Source: Ilex aquifolium (Eukaryota > Streptophyta > Magnoliopsida > Aquifoliales > Aquifoliaceae). From it: a DNA stretch of 64,000 nucleotides. Of the stretch, positions 46,609 to 58,410 are shown in pieces. The stretch lies in NCBI GenBank assembly GCA_951799425.1, contig OX637392.1, positions 53,582,093 to 53,646,092 on the forward strand, written 5' to 3'. The notes beneath the pieces are model-generated. The model ran no database searches. It was not told the DNA's origin and saw only the letters and a list, made by a program, of their open reading frames with translations. Position 1 is the stretch's first letter, and every line of letters starts with the position of its first letter. The translations under genes were made by a program, and so were the position numbers.

Positions 46609-49244
46609 TTAAGTATCTAAAGAAGGAGTAATTGAAGGATCTCGCAGTTCGGTAGATGAGCCCTCAGCAACAGAAGCAAGGGAAGAGCTTCCAGAAATGC
46701 CTGCTACACGGATCTCTGCTCCCGTTGATCCCGGATCTTGAGCAAGGGTCTCAGTCACCAAGTCAGCTGAAAACGGTGTAGTAACAGGAATAGCAGGAGC
46801 TGCAGTGGGGAGCTCAGGAATTACGACAAGAGCTCCAGAAGGACCAGTGGCAGGAACGTCTTGATTCAAGGCTTCAGCTGGTGGGACTAAGGCATTTTCT
46901 CCGTTATCAGAGTCTGAGCCCTCCATTTCTTCCTCAGTGGGGATAGAGAAATTGAAGTCGAGGTCAGGAAAGGCTTTAATAGCCTTACGCCTAAAGGCTA
47001 GCCACCCAATAGCCCATAAGGTGGTAGCCTCATTTTTCAGCTCAGCCACCTCGCTGTCCCTCTCCTTGACCAGGTTTTTCTGCACCTCGAGCTCCTCGCA
47101 AAGCTTGCCATTGGCTTCGCTAAGAGTGAGGTACTCCTGCCTTGCCTGCGTAAGGGAGTTTTTGGCATCAAAAGCTTCTTGACTAGCCTTGGACCACGCT
47201 TCAGTCTTGAGCTGCAGATCTTCCTTAACTAGCCTTAACTCATCCCGAGCTTTCTTTTCTCCTTCCTCAGCTCTGACTTTGACGGTTAATGTGTGCTTAA
47301 GGTCGGAGGCTTGCTTCACTGTTTGCTCTCTGAGGCTTTCCACCTGGGCCTTGAGGACCTCATTCTCAAGAGATAATTCAGAAACCTTGACCTTATACGT
47401 CTTCAGAACCTTGAAAGAGCTCTCTTGAGACCAAATCCGGTGCAGCAGACCTCTCGCATGGAGGGCAGCCTGAGAATACAAAGAACGTTCAGCGAATCGC
47501 ATGAGACCACGAAACGAAAATAAGTAAAGAGGGAAAAGTGATAGCACTTACAACAACTGCTCCCTGAAGAGCTGAAGAGATGGACTCCTCAAGAGGCATA
47601 GAAGCGGCCTTCAGGACGTCAGACTCAGAAATAATAGAAGAAAGAGCTCCCGCAGCAAGATCCATGTTGTCAAAAAAAGAATCCTCATATTCTTCTTCAG
47701 ATTTTCTCTATTTCTCAACCATCTTCCCAGAAGCACTGAATGTGAAATCTCTGGGTTGGAGATCAGGGATGACTCCCAAAACTTTCTCGACCTTAGAGGA
47801 GGAAGGGGAAGCCTGACCTCCCGCTTGAGCCTGCTTCACCGCAGGCTGGGATTCTGGAGGGGAAGAGATGCCTGCAGTTTGAAGAGTGCCGGATGAGGGA
47901 GGTGGAGCCGAGATAGGAGCCACTGCTTTAGTAGAGGAGGAAGGCGAAGGCATCTCCAATCTCGGGATTTTAGCCCTGGTGATTGGGCCACTCCCAGAGC
48001 CGACCTGGGCCTTCCGTTTGCTGGATTTACCACCCTTCATCATATCTGCAACCTTTGCCTGGAGCTCTTCAGGAGTAGACCTCATTGTGGAAGGACCTGG
48101 GAGATCTGAATGGAGTCAGGAGACATAAAAAGGAAACGAAGGAGGAAAAGAAAGAAAGTGACAGTGGTATTACCTTCTTCAGCTCCTACAACGGATATTG
48201 GAATAGCTAAGGTTGCCGAAGGAGGACTCAGACCTAGCCTCACCAGATTCTGAAAATCAATAAGGTCAGCGTACCTCTCAGGCTTGATTTTCCCCAACTT
48301 CACTAGCACTATCTTATCTTCGGGGCTGAGCTCAGGTCGGCCACCTAAATAAATAAAAATATATATATATATAATATATATACAAGTAAGAGACATGCTA
48401 GAGGCCCATAAATTCTAAATCAGAGCTCAGTCAGCTCGAGTAAAGACTCACGCAAGTTTTCTGGGGTAGTCCAAGCTTTAGGGATACCAAGAGTATCTGT
48501 TTTATCCGCAGGATTGTACTCCCAGTTGGTACCCCCAATATAAAAGAAATATTTTTTCCACGCTTTGTGAGAAGAGGGGAGGTCGGTAATAATCTTCCTA
48601 GCATTAGTTCGCTTGGAGATATATAGAAAACCTTCAGAAGATGTCAGTTTGACGTTGAAAAGCTCCATGAGCAGAGAAATGCTAGGAACCCCGAGGTCAT
48701 GCTTCTTAAATAAGACTAAGAGGCCTACCATAATGCCATAGAAGTTGGGAGAAATCTGGGAGGGGCATACATTAAAATGTTGGAGAACGGCCTTGATAAA
48801 GGGATGCAGAGGAAAGCGAAGACCGTTCTCGAAGGTGGCAAGGAAGAAGCAAACCCTATTACGCACTTGTTCTACATAGTAGATAGACCTATGAGGACAC
48901 CAGGGTTCAACCCCAGGAGGAAAACCGTAGCGAGCTTTGTAAGCTATCATTAACCCAGGAACCTCTCTACTATAACCAACAGACTGGGCGTGACTGAAGG
49001 CAAGCCCCAAATATGAGACTTTTTCTTCAATCCCAACTCCGCTCACCTTGCCCTTGCCCTTGTCAGGTCTGGGGGGTACGGGAGATGAGGTAGAGGGAGG
49101 TTCCTCGATGCCAACCTCGGCTTCTACAGCCTCCACACCAAGAAAGTTATCAATTTCATCGCCTACATCCCCTAGATCGGTGTCCTCAGATTGATCGCCT
49201 AATAGGGAAACAGAAGAGTGGGTAGCACCAGAAGAGGCAGACAT
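46609..49244 (-). pseudogene. Antisense gene 1 (aORF1), element 3: four exons, one premature stop
   Basis: Exons 49244-48452 (793 nt), 48344-48174 (171), 48105-47552 (554) and 47469-46609 (861). The first three equal those of element 1 in length and phase; exon 4 is 42 nt shorter, a multiple of three. The total is 792 codons plus stop. Domain at residues 130-245 (LRFPLHPFIKAVLQHF, SHKAWKKYFFYIGG). The Ser/Pro-rich middle and long coiled coil are kept. TAG at 47708-47710 in exon 3 replaces a Glu codon. Element 1 has its only stop elsewhere (8663), so the common ancestor was open throughout. Confidence 0.75.
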
Positions 49245-49680
49245 GATTGGGCAAGAAAAGGGAAGATTAAAGGAAAGGTAAAGAGGGGGAACACTAAACA
49301 AACTCTCCCTGATAACCCTGGGGTCAGCACAGTAACTCCCAACAGCGAGAATATGCACAATGGAGCTCCAATCCACAAAATGGGGGAGGGAGACAGACAA
49401 CAATCACGAGACCAGAAATAAAAGAACCTATGGGCCCAAAAACGCAACAACCACCTAGAACTTGAAGGGTCCAGAGTTTGAGAAGTCGAAAAGAGGATAG
49501 GGAAAACGTACCTAGTTGGGGAAGCACTGCGAGTCCTCGAATTGAACACAGAAAAATCGGTTTTGGGGCAAGAATCAGAAAGCTTCGAGACAGGGTTCAA
49601 GAATTCGTAGAGGCAAGAAGTTCGGAGTAGCAGAGGAGAAGATGAATAGTGGAAAGCGGCGGTTCAGGTAGCCGTTTGAG

Positions 49681-49688
49681 TATTTAAA
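49681..49688 (-). promoter_or_regulatory. TATA-like box upstream of antisense gene 1 (element 3)
   Basis: Minus strand TTTAAATA, same place and flank as 11339-11346. The nested element inserted about 130 bp further upstream. Confidence 0.45.
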
Positions 49689-49822
49689 GCTTGAAAGACG
49701 TGGGCTGAGACATGCGCGGGAATCGAGGAATGTCATGAGTGCTGCAAACCGTCAAAGGGCTTCAAGTCACGTGCGAAGCCTAGAGTAGCCACATGCAGAT
49801 CTAGCTCGGTTTGGGAAGCATG

Positions 49823-51664
49823 TGATTGATTGGAAAAACGTTGTTGTATCCTAACCTCTAAACATCATCCCTAAATGTGTGTATGGCTTATAGGAATGGG
49901 TGAGTGTCACTCTCACTCGGAATGATGCAACAGATTAGGCAACAATGGAATGGTGATGGAAATGAATGGAATGAACAAAATGTTATGAAATGGAATGCGT
50001 GTGTGGTGAACAAAAGTGCTCCCCAATCGCAAGGAGTCTTTCGTTGTCGGTGTTTTACTTGGAAGAGTATTCCAAGGTCGTCTCCTCAGGGAAGGAAAGG
50101 GAGTTTTGTGAAAGTGATTTTGCAAAAGTGAAAAGAAAATGTAAAATCTTTTGTTTGAGTTTTGTGTTTGGCTTGTAAATGAAAATGCAAATAAAGCAAG
50201 TGTTGGCTAATCCAAAGGGTTCATTCCAATGGGAATACCAAATCAACTCAAAGCCTTCCTCCGATTGAGCATGAATGAACAATTGATTCGGGGGAAGCTA
50301 GGGACGAGATTGGTGAGTATCTAAGCATAAACCGTGACTAGGCCTACGGAATATCAAAGGCTCACCAACTCATCCACTCTCAACCCCGTCAAACCGAACC
50401 ATTTGACTCTAAAGGGAGGAATGAAGAAGAGTTGAAAATGGTATTCCCAAGAGGAATTTTCCCTTGGATTAACCAACTTAAATCCTAGCTACTCATATTA
50501 AAAATGCAAGACAAGCATAATGTAGATGGACATGGAAGAGAAATGGAGATTTAAAGCATGAAACTTAACTTGAAGCAAGAAATCTAAAGCTATGAAGGAA
50601 AATATGCAATACCCATTTTAAGCTAAGAAATGAAGAAAACATGGAAGCAACAATGGTGAAAGCTAAAATGAAAGATTAAACTTGAAATGAACTTGCAGTG
50701 AATAGCATTAAATACATTAAATGAAGCTTACCAAGTTCTTACAAAGGATTACAAGTGAAATGGATGGAAGAAATGCAAAAATGAAATTACATTACACTAT
50801 TCATCTTCTTCCTCAATGGAGCAAAAACTAAGCTTAGGTAGCCAACCTCTATACAAGCTTGTAATGTTCAATATATGCTGTGTGGAGACTTGCCATCATA
50901 GGGGGCTGAGTTGAAAGCATTGGCAGGCTAGCCTGCAACTCCCCTGGCAGCCCACTTCCCTCTCTCTTTCATTCAATGCAAAGCCTCCAAAGTCTTCAAA
51001 ATGTGTAAGAGATGCCTGTAAATGTGTAAGGAAATGTTGGGCTAGGCGTGGGAGAAGAGTAGGTGGGATCCCCAAGCAAGTGGAGCAAGAAAGAAGTCGT
51101 TATGGGCACTTATGGACGACCTACCGGTAGTTATTGGCTACTGGAGTGATAACTACCGGTAGTCATTTGCTACTGGAGTGCTAACTACCGGTAGGTCTTT
51201 CCGGTAGTTGTTTGATCTGGACCAGTTGTCGTAGAATTGGCATAACTTTTGATTCAACCATCCTATTGAGCTGAAATGTGGACACAATATAGAAGACATC
51301 CAGATCTACAACTTTCATGTTTTGAACTTTTCCTGATTCTGAGTAGATCATGGCCAAAATGGAGGAAAACCAAGGCAGTGCTTCCAAATGATGTGGCTGC
51401 TGATGCCCTTGTTCCAAAGCACCAATGCCTTATTGATTTCTTCACTTTTAAGCCTCCAATTCTTCATGTATTGTGTCTATGCCTTCACCACACATCCATC
51501 ATAGTTGCAAGGTTATAAAATACATGATTTAAGGTATAAAAACATGCAACATCAAAATATCAACATTATTGACAATTTTGGCTAACACTAAGTATTTAAA
51601 TGCAAAAGTTGAGTTATAATGCATGTAATGAGCCCTTCAAATATGCAATATTATGCGCTCATCA
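49823..51664 (-). repeat. 3' LTR of nested element
   Basis: Identical in length to 54852-56693. Roughly 20 differences by eye over 1842 bp. Contains the CTACCGGTAG repeat block (51120-51205). Confidence 0.93.
51120..51205. repeat. CTACCGGTAG palindrome repeats in LTR
   Basis: The self-complementary CTACCGGTAG and the near form TACTGGAG alternate in units of about 36 bp. The same block is at 56149-56234 in the other LTR. Confidence 0.85.
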
Positions 51665-51680
51665 CACCCCCCAACTTAAG
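51665..51680 (-). promoter_or_regulatory. Polypurine tract of nested element
   Basis: CACCCCCCAACTTAAG as written; the minus strand reads TTAAGTTGGGGGGTG directly before the LTR. Near copies at about 53386-53399 and 53531-53544 are internal. Confidence 0.7.
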
Positions 51681-53616
51681 CTTTGCTAGTCCCTAGCAAA
51701 CAAAATGTAAAAGCAAGCAAACAAAAATAAACCTATACTAATTCCGCAATTGCATTTAGCACATGCAACAAGCCTTTAAACCCCTAGGTGATCCCTAGTG
51801 GACGAGTTTTGTCTCGTGAAGGTTTCCAGTGAAGGTACCTACAAACTTCTTGCTAATATCCAATATTTAAAGTATATTCCCCTATCTTAACTAGCGATGG
51901 GATTTCAATAAAAAAAACTATGTTCAAAACATCCTAACTAAAAACACATGCAACACATTATAGCTTTAAATGTTATTCTAGAGTATTCACCTATACATTT
52001 CCTTTCAAAACTCGTGTGTGTGTGAACTGAACATGTAATTTAAGCATTTACACAACGGAATTCACATTCACGTGGCTATCCAAATTAAGCTTTGATGCAA
52101 AAACTCACCAAGGGTTTCTCTCAAAAATGAATAACTCAATGATTATCCTAGCATGCACTCCATGTGTATATGTGAGATAGAATCTTATTCAAAAACCAAA
52201 ATGCTCACATATAATCCAAAAATGAAGCACATGTATACAAATGAAACAACCTTGGCATAATCTCATGAAAGGAATGCTAGGGCATTAGATAGCAAAATCA
52301 ACTTCTCTTGTTCTTTTAAACGTATGCATCCCCCATGCTTCTCTAGATCTTTTAGGACTTTCATGGGTTGTAATGAGGCCTTGGGGTGATGTTGTGGTAA
52401 GGGAAACGAAGGATATAGGATAACAAAGAGGGTTGTTCCGGGTGAATGACCTTAATCTTAGAAAAACACTTCCCTTTTATGGGATTTTGATTTTCACACC
52501 ATCACCACACCCTTTGTTTCTTTTCTTTCTTTTCCTTTACATTTTTCCCTTTTCTTTTTCTCATTCTTTTTCTCCTTTTTCACTCCTTTTCTGTCATTTT
52601 CTTGGATTTTCATTCTTTTTCCATTGAACTCTTTTGAGTTTCAACATCCTTCATCCCTTTTGTTTGATTTTTCACACCATCATTCCTTTTCTTTTATCAT
52701 CACCCAACTTAGCACTAGGAACAACCAAGGTAAGGTAGATATTTATCATTTTCATTGGCTTGGTTACATGTGTGGCATAGAAACGAATTCAATTAAGGCT
52801 CAATCATGGCACTAGGGATAAAATTTCACAAGAAACAGGCTAAGGCTCAAAGCATCAAAGATGGCCTAAGATCATTTCTAGATAGGCATGGGAGAGCATT
52901 GTACAATCAAGACAAAGTCAATCAACTACCCAAATACACCTAACCAAAACAAGCATAATGAGATTATTGAACAAATTTAGAATTTGAAAAATTGTTCCTT
53001 GAGTAAATGTAAGTTCCTTCCAACAAGAATTGGCACTAAAGCTCACACGGGTACTTACTCATCTCCATTATTCATGTCAAGCACTCAAATGTGAACTCAA
53101 TCCGTAAATTGTCCAAATTACACATTCAAGGTGCACAATGGTTGAGTTTGAAAGAAAACACATATGTGATACTCAAGCATAGGATAAACTTCTATAATGT
53201 GCTCATGTATTCAAAGTTCAAAATGAAGATCAAGCAATTCACAAATCCCATAACAATTAGGATAGAGGAATATAGTTCAATATTGACTATTTTTCACAAA
53301 AATTGTCCAAAATTTTTCAAAATTTTCACATTTCCAACTTATTCTATACACAAAGTGGTGGAACATGTGAATGGTGCACCTCACCCCCCAACTTAAACTA
53401 TGCATTGTCCTCAATGCACAATGAATCATGCAATGAAAACAATGAAGCTAAAATGGGAAATGAGATACCCCTTTTTTTTTTTATATATATAAACATAAAA
53501 GAGAAAATGAAACACACAAAGCTCATTTACACCCCCCAACTTAGACTAGAACATGGGGGAGAAATGCTGGTGATGCCCTCAAAGCAGGTGGAGCAGCATT
53601 GCAGAGATTGGGTCTG
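51681..53616. other. Internal non-coding region of nested element
   Basis: AT-rich, with a pyrimidine-rich stretch (about 52500-52690). Segments like ACCCCCCAACTTA... and TGCATTGTCCTCAATGCA (about 53384-53421) are the inverse of the tail seen downstream of Athila pol at 61530-61560. No long frame. Confidence 0.5.
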
Positions 53617-53625
53617 TCAGGCAAA

Positions 53626-53722
53626 CAGTACCGGTACTGGGTACCGGTACTGAGTACCGGTACTGCGATTCCAGTAGACTTTTAGTACCGGTACTGGGTA
53701 CCGGTACCGAGTACCGGTACTG
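53626..53722. repeat. TACCGGTA / GGTACC palindromic repeat block
   Basis: AGTACCGGTACT and GGTACCGGTAC units repeat six times in about 95 bp, giving overlapping KpnI-type and AgeI-type palindromes. Confidence 0.88.
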
Positions 53723-53882
53723 TTCTGCTTTGTCTGCTTCCTGATTCTTAAACAAGCTTTATGTTAAAAACTTCACTACAATGATACTCACCATTATACT
53801 ACAACGACATGAAAAATAAAAATATGACAATAAAAGAGATCTAACTACTATGTACATGGAAACAAAACAACAAGGGCTCATG

Positions 53883-54719
53883 TCAATCCGGCTTCAATTC
53901 GGATATGACCTTACGCCCATGAATTTTTTTGATTTTAAAATTTTTTTGTTGCATCAATGCCCTTCTTAAACCATCTATCCAAACATATAAAGGATGTTGA
54001 TTAAAAATTCTCAACCAAATAGATGTGTAGGCAAGTTTATGCAATCCCACAAATGGAGTATACAATTTTTCTTTACAAGTTTCAACACTTGACTCTATTG
54101 CAATGCCCTCCCCAAGTTGAGAAATGTGAATCTCAACACCACTCAAAGATGGCAAAATGACATTGGGCTCATTAGCCTCATGTGAGATAATAACTTCATT
54201 AAATGTTTCACAATCTAGAGTGGTGGTAGATTCAACATTAATATGCATTTCATTGGGGGGATCATTCTCAATATATTGACTATGCTCAAGGTGTTGTTCT
54301 TCATGCATAACAATTATAGCATTAGTCAATGTATCAAGTTGTTGAGTTATTTGGGCATTGAATTCCATTTGGCTTTGCATAAACTCGCCTAATTGGGCAT
54401 TGAATTCCAATTGGCATTGCATAAACTCGCAAAAAGTATTTTCCAATGCTTGTTCGGTTAAGTCCTCATACGTTTGATAATGACAAAATTCATTTGGTGG
54501 TGTGAGATTGGATGGAAAATTATACGGTTCATTCTCCCAACCATAACTCGGATAACTCAGTGAAACATAATGGTTGGGGTAAAAGTTTTCGCGTGCAAAG
54601 TCTTGAACCGGATAATTTATTTGGCACATACAAGAGATGAGCCCAAGGTCATCACAAATCTCACACACATTTTCATAATAAGGGGCATTTGATACATTTT
54701 CATAATAATTATAAGACAT
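53883..54719 (-). CDS. ORF of unknown function in nested Athila-like element
   Basis: 278 codons from ATG 54719. The N-terminus has CEICDDLGLISCMC, a possible degenerate zinc knuckle. The middle repeats itself (FCEFMQCQLEFNAQ, GEFMQSQMEFNAQ) and could form a helix. The C-terminus (FKIKKIHGRKVISELKPD) is basic. The position next to the primer binding site is where gag belongs, and the knuckle plus helix could be the rest of an Athila gag C-terminus, but I cannot prove it. Only one copy is in the window. Confidence 0.5.
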   Translation of the reverse strand: MSYNYYENVSNAPYYENVCEICDDLGLISCMCQINYPVQDFARENFYPNHYVSLSYPSYGWENEPYNFPSNLTPPNEFCHYQTYEDLTEQALENTFCEFMQCQLEFNAQLGEFMQSQMEFNAQITQQLDTLTNAIIVMHEEQHLEHSQYIENDPPNEMHINVESTTTLDCETFNEVIISHEANEPNVILPSLSGVEIHISQLGEGIAIESSVETCKEKLYTPFVGLHKLAYTSIWLRIFNQHPLYVWIDGLRRALMQQKNFKIKKIHGRKVISELKPD

Positions 54720-54830
54720 TATATAAAACAAAATATTTACAAGTTAGACGACATACCTTGGCCCGTGATGAAAATCACAAGACTTACCTTATGCCGTCCC
54801 AAAATCACCCTCGAACTCGACGCTTTACCT

Positions 54831-54848
54831 TCCCCGGCAACGGCGCCA
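54831..54848 (-). promoter_or_regulatory. Primer binding site (tRNA-Asp) of nested element
   Basis: The minus strand reads TGGCGCCGTTGCCGGGGA, complementary to the 3' end of plant tRNA-Asp over 18 nt, three bases inside the LTR. This is the usual Athila primer. Confidence 0.88.
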
Positions 54849-54851
54849 AAA

Positions 54852-56693
54852 TGATTGATTGGAAAAACGTTGTTGTATCCTAACCTCTAAACATCATCCC
54901 TAAATGTGTGTATGGCTTATAGGAATGGGTGAGTGTCACTCTCACTCGGAATGATGCAACAGATTAGGCAACAATGGAATGGTGATGGAAATGAATGGAA
55001 TGAACAAAATGTTATGAAATGGAATGCGTGTGTGGTGAAAAAAAGTGCTCCCCAATCGCAAGGAGTCTTTCGTTGTCGGTGTTTTACTTGGAAGAGTATT
55101 CCAAGGTCGTCTCCTCAGGGAAGGAAAGGGAGTTTTGTAAAATTGATTTTGCAAAAGTGAAAAGAAAATGTAAAATCTTTTGTTTGAGTTTTGTGTTTGG
55201 TTTGTAAATGAAAATGCAAATAAAGCAAGTGTTGGCTAATCCAAAGGGTTCATTCCAATGGGAATACCAAATCAACTCAAAGCCTTCCTCCGATTGAGCA
55301 TGAATGAACAATTGATTCGGGGGAAGCTAGGGACGAGATTGGTGAGTATCTAAGCATAAACCGTGACTAGGCCTACGGAATATCAAAGGCTCACCAACTC
55401 ATCCACTCTCAACCCCGTCAAACCGAACCATTTGACTCTAAAGGGAGGAATGAAGAAGAGTTGAAAATGGTATTCCCACGAGGAATTTTCCCTTGGATTA
55501 ACCAACTTAAATCCTAGCTACTCATATTAAAAATGCAAGACAAGCATAATGTAGATGGACATGGAAGAGAAATGGAGATTTAAAGCATAAAACTTAACTT
55601 GAAGCAAGAAATCTAAAGCTATGAAGGAAAATATGCAATACCCATTTTAAGCTAAGAAATGAAGAAAACATGGAAGCAACAATGATGAAAGCTAAAATGA
55701 AAGATTAAACTTGAAATGAACTTGCAGTGAATAGCATTAAATACATTAAATGAAGCTTACCAAGTTCTTACAAAGGATTACAAGTGAAATGGATGGAAGA
55801 AATGCAAAAACGAAATTATATTACACTATTCATCTTCTTCCTCAATGGAGCAAAAACTAAGCTTAGGTAGCCAACCTCTATACAAGCTTGTAATGTTCAA
55901 TATATGCTGTGTGGAGACTTGCCATCATAGGGGGCTGAGTTGAAAGCATTGGCAGGCTAGCCTGCAACTCCCCTGGCAGCCCACTTCCCTCTCTCTTTCA
56001 TTCAATGCCAAGCCTCCTAAGTCTTCAAAATGTGTAAGAGATGCCTGTAAATGTGTAAGGAAATGTTGGGCTAGGCGTGGGAGAAGAGTAGATGGGATCC
56101 CCAAGCAAGTGGAGCAAGAAAGAAGTCGTTATGGGCACTTATGGACGACCTACCGGTAGTTATTGGCTACTGGAGTGATAACTACCGGTAGTCATTTGCT
56201 ACTGGAGTGCTAACTACCGGTAGGTCTTTCCGGTAGTTGTCTGCTCTGGACCAGTTGTCGTAGAATTGACATAACTTTTGATCTAACCATCCGATTGAGC
56301 TGAAATGTGGACACAATATAGAAGACATCCAGATCTACAACTTTCATGTTTTGAACTTTTCCTGATTCTGAGTAGATCATGGCCAAAATGGAGGAAAACC
56401 AAGGCAGTGCTTCCAAATGATGTGGCTGCTGATGCCCTTGTTCCCAAGCACCAATGCCTTATTGATTTCTTCACTTTTAAGCCTCCAATTCTTCATGTAT
56501 TGTGTCTATGCCTTCACCACACATCCATCATAGTTGCAAGGTTATAAAATACATGATTTAAGGTATAAAAACATGCAACATCAAAATATCAACATTATTG
56601 ACAATTTTGGCTAACACTAAGTATTTAAATGCAAAAGTTGAGTTATAATGCATGTAATGAGCCCTTCAAATATGCAATATTATGCGCTCATCA
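54852..56693 (-). repeat. 5' LTR of nested element
   Basis: 1842 bp, partner of 49823-51664. The CTACCGGTAG block is at 56149-56234. Confidence 0.93.
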
Positions 56694-56743
56694 GCAGGTC
56701 AGCCCCTGCCTAAGCTAACTTAAGGCAAGGGCTGGGGGGCAAC
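56694..56743 (+). promoter_or_regulatory. Resumed element 3 sequence with polypurine tract
   Basis: The first five bases are the target duplication of the nested element. GGGCTGGGGGGCAAC before 56744 is the element 3 polypurine tract. Confidence 0.75.
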
Positions 56744-57477
56744 TGATGATACCTAAAATAAACCCCCGACATGAGCTCGGGAAGTGAGCTCAGCTCGGGA
56801 GCTCAGGTAAGATACGTTGAGCTCCTCCAGCCATAGCCTGAGCTCATCCAACCGGTATCAGAGCTCCTCCAGGTAAGAGAATAGGAGAAAGAGGAGGAAG
56901 ACAGCGAGATGACAACAGACACCCCTGAAGTAGGGGTCAAGCTGGAATCAAGGCATAAAACCCTCAACCAACCAAGATCCTCTCTAAGTGATTAAAGAGG
57001 ATCCCCCGGTAAGAGGCAAAGATCTCGGGATATAGACCATGGAAGCCAATCGAATGGAGTTATGGTAATTCCGGGATCGAAGAGGGAAAGATACGGGAAA
57101 TCCCTTCATTATAGGAAGAAAATTCAGATTAGAGGTAAGCAAGAGGCTATAAGAGGGGGGTGAGGCCTCCGTTGAAGGGGATGGGCATTAGAGCCACGAA
57201 AAACCCTAATTTCCTCCATATCACACTGTAATACATTCAACACCATAAGTAAGAAGAAAAGGAGCTAGAGACTCCATTACTGAGTGGACTAGCCGAGCTC
57301 AAGCCGGTGAACCACTATAATTCTGTCGTGTTATCATCCCTATCCTCATTCCCCCAAACATCAACCAGCATTATTATATATGAGCCATGTAGCTCAGACA
57401 CTCCACTTAGCCCCAAGAAAATTGTTCATACGAGTTAATCTTGTTCAGTAACTCATTCGCGTAGATTTACACCATCA
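56744..57477 (+). repeat. 3' LTR (element 3), 734 bp
   Basis: Partner of 37709-38445, followed by the TTTAC target duplication. Confidence 0.93.
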
Positions 57478-57540
57478 TTTACCATTTTTTATTACACTGT
57501 GCCTTCAGGCACAGGCAATAACTAGTATAAAATATTATAC

Positions 57541-58410
57541 AGAGACTCCCTAAAGTTTGTAAGTGCATAACACTTAGACCTCTGCCGTCAAATGTTTATT
57601 AGTATATCCGTTAATAAATTACACACAGACCCCCTGAAGTTTATAAACGTGTAATACTTAGACCTCTTAAGTCTAAAATGTTATACTTAGACTAAAAATA
57701 TTTTAATCAAATATAGAATATCAAATACATTAAATTTTACAACAAAAATTCATGTTATATTGTATCATTTATTGAAATAAAATCAAAAATAAAAAACTAA
57801 TTTTTTCTTAAAAAATTATAATTAGTATACAATTATACTATCTATTATAATAAAAGTAAAAAATCAAACAAGGGGTCTAAGTCATTCATAATAGAATATG
57901 AATTTTACAACAAAAATCCATGTTCTATTATGTCATTTATTGAAATAAAATTAAAAATAAAAATCTAATTTTTTCCTAAAAAATTATAATTAGTATACAA
58001 TTATAATATCTATTGGAATAAAATTAAAAAATAAATAAGAGGTCAAATTGTAATAGACACAATATATTCTATCTTTAATTGGGATAATTTGGTCATTTAA
58101 ACGACCAAATTAAATTTCAATAGTATAATTGTATATTAATTATGATTTTTTTAGAAAAATTTATATTTATATTTTAAATTTTATTTCAATATATATTAGA
58201 ACATGAATTTTCGTTGTAAAATTTAAATTATTTGATATTCTATCTTTACTTGGTGTATTTTTTGTCTAAATATAACATTTTAAACTTAAGAGATCTAATT
58301 ATTACATGCATACAAATTTCAAAGGGTCGAGATATAATTTACTAACAAATATATTAACGGACATTAACAACAAAGACCTAAGTATTATGCTGGTACAAAT
58401 CTCATGGTGT
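57541..58410. mobile_element. Long inverted-repeat (foldback/MITE-like) element
   Basis: The left arm (about 57541-57781) returns inverted at about 58175-58410: ATAGAATATCAAAT / ATTTGATATTCTAT, ACAACAAAAATTCATGTT / AACATGAATTTTCGTTGT, TTAACGGA. The turn is near 58100 (TTTGGTC...GACCAAA). A segment of about 120 bp is also directly duplicated in the left half (about 57745-57860 and 57900-58020). No coding capacity, no target duplication resolved. Confidence 0.65.

Larger units (their letters stand above)
49823..56693 (-). mobile_element. Nested non-autonomous Athila-like LTR retrotransposon
   Basis: Two 1842-bp LTRs (49823-51664 and 54852-56693), TGATTGATT...CTCATCA as written. The primer binding site beside the right LTR reads on the minus strand, so the element is on minus. 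Flanks GCATG (49818-49822) and GCAGG (56694-56698) are a target duplication with one change. Its interior (3.2 kb) has no RT or integrase, only one ORF of unknown function. The LTR resembles, in inverted orientation, the Athila-type 3' LTR at 62623. It depends on other elements to move. Confidence 0.92.
37709..57477 (+). mobile_element. Tat-lineage Ty3/Gypsy LTR retrotransposon (element 3), split by nested element
   Basis: LTRs 37709-38445 and 56744-57477 with perfect target duplication TTTAC (37704-37708 and 57478-57482). Same family and layout as element 1: plus-strand gag-pol, hairpin array, two spliced minus-strand genes. A 6.9-kb Athila-like element with its own target duplication sits at 49823-56693, between the antisense gene 1 promoter and the polypurine tract. 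Without it, element 3 is about 12.9 kb. gag-pol has three frameshifts and one stop. Confidence 0.95.

Noticed and set aside
49904-55160. Small open frames of 60-80 codons present in both nested LTRs
   Set aside because: They appear in both copies only because LTRs are identical at insertion. No domain, and their codon pattern is not gene-like.
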